Shown: piece after piece, positions 63,861-64,000 of the stretch
Position numbering within the stretch: the first letter of the stretch is position 1
Layout of the letters: each line of letters begins with the position of its first letter
Assembly: GCA_016208015.1 (NCBI GenBank)
Contig: JACQYW010000007.1
Coordinates: 41,155-105,154, forward strand
Length of the DNA stretch: 64,000 nt
Reading direction: 5' to 3'
DNA from: Nitrosomonadales bacterium
GTDB taxonomy: Bacteria; Pseudomonadota; Gammaproteobacteria; Burkholderiales; Gallionellaceae
Notes under the pieces: model-generated
What the model was told of the DNA's origin: nothing
The model's input: the letters and a program-made list of their open reading frames with translations, nothing else
The model's database searches: none
Program-made: the position numbers and the translations under genes

Positions 63861-64000
63861 TGTTGGTACGCGTTGAATATTACCCAGAAAACCTAGCCTC
63901 TGCGCGCTGAAAATTACCCAGGTGATTAACCTCCTCCATTCCGATTTTCGGAATGGAGAAACCAAGGAGATGATCACCATGAAATTACTGGGTAAAGTAA
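63861..64000 (+). mobile_element. Start of a probable IS21-like insertion sequence (cut by window edge)
   Basis: From TGTTGGTACGCG there are two direct copies of TGAA(T/A)ATTACCCAG (63874-63887 and 63908-63921), a repeated-end layout found in IS21-family elements. A hairpin CATTCCGATTTTCGGAATG (63938-63956) follows, and then AAGGAG and an ATG (63979, or 63970) opening MKLLGKV to the window edge. Only the end and the first codons are visible, so the family is tentative. Confidence 0.45.
63979..64000 (+). CDS. Start of a probable transposase gene (partial)
   Basis: ATG 63979, ten bases after AAGGAG, opens the frame MKLLGKV and runs off the window. Another in-frame ATG lies at 63970. Identification as the IS transposase rests only on its position after repeat-bearing end sequence. 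Confidence 0.4.

Overview
The window is chromosomal DNA from a betaproteobacterium. The gene content and order (ubiE/ubiB, a proton-type ATP synthase operon next to parAB-rsmG-mnmG, and an mnmE-yidC-yidD-rnpA-rpmH-dnaA-dnaN-gyrB origin block) fit the Nitrosomonadales/Gallionellaceae. That placement is inferred from gene order and protein style, not from a search.

Layout. (1) 1-6964: a ParE/RHH toxin-antitoxin pair cut by the window edge, a zinc-ribbon membrane protein, pyrC, a WrbA-type flavoprotein, and the envelope cluster rsmI <> lpoA-yraN-diaA-dolP-hldC-DUF971, which has the same order as the enterobacterial yraLMNOP block. (2) 6965-13345: ubiE, a small AT-rich nuclease-like gene, yjdM, an RluA-type pseudouridine synthase, a Tim44-like protein, ubiB and an orphan ParA. 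Two palindromic REP-type pairs lie here. (3) 13478-19656: glmS-glmU and a divergent multi-PAS/GAF HD-GYP sensor. (4) 19729-26813: the complete atpIBEFHAGDC operon. (5) 26815-40043: parB-parA-rsmG-mnmG, mnmE-yidC-yidD-rnpA-rpmH, then dnaA, dnaN and gyrB, with a perfect parS at 31063, a near-perfect parS at 37576 and DnaA-box-like sites flanking dnaA. This is the replication origin.

(6) 40055-63846 is a complete 23.8-kb Tn7-like transposon. Its ends match at 26 of the first 27 bases (5'-TGTAGGTTCTCAGAA...), and it is flanked by a perfect 5-bp duplication ATTTT (40050-40054 and 63847-63851). It sits 11 bp past the gyrB stop codon, not at glmS, which is intact in the same window. Its core is tnsA-tnsB-tnsC(TniB-like)-tniQ/tnsD (49361-54725). 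The cargo is mostly defence-like. It includes a type I restriction-modification operon (hsdM-hsdS-DUF262/DUF1524-hsdR) and an HEPN-family protein. It also has a two-gene ubiquitin-like conjugation system, an Ubl-E2 fusion followed by a JAB-E1 fusion, translationally coupled by an ATGA overlap. Divergent from that are an XRE-ImmA/IrrE protein and a PIN-domain protein. Near the distal end are a nuclease-like protein and two membrane proteins of unknown function.

(7) 63847-64000: just outside the distal end is a second partial copy of the transposon terminus (TGTAGGTTCT). It is followed by what looks like the start of an IS21-like insertion sequence, suggesting a stacked or tandem insertion site behind gyrB.

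The most notable content is the gyrB-associated Tn7-like element and its compact Ubl-E2/JAB-E1 module.
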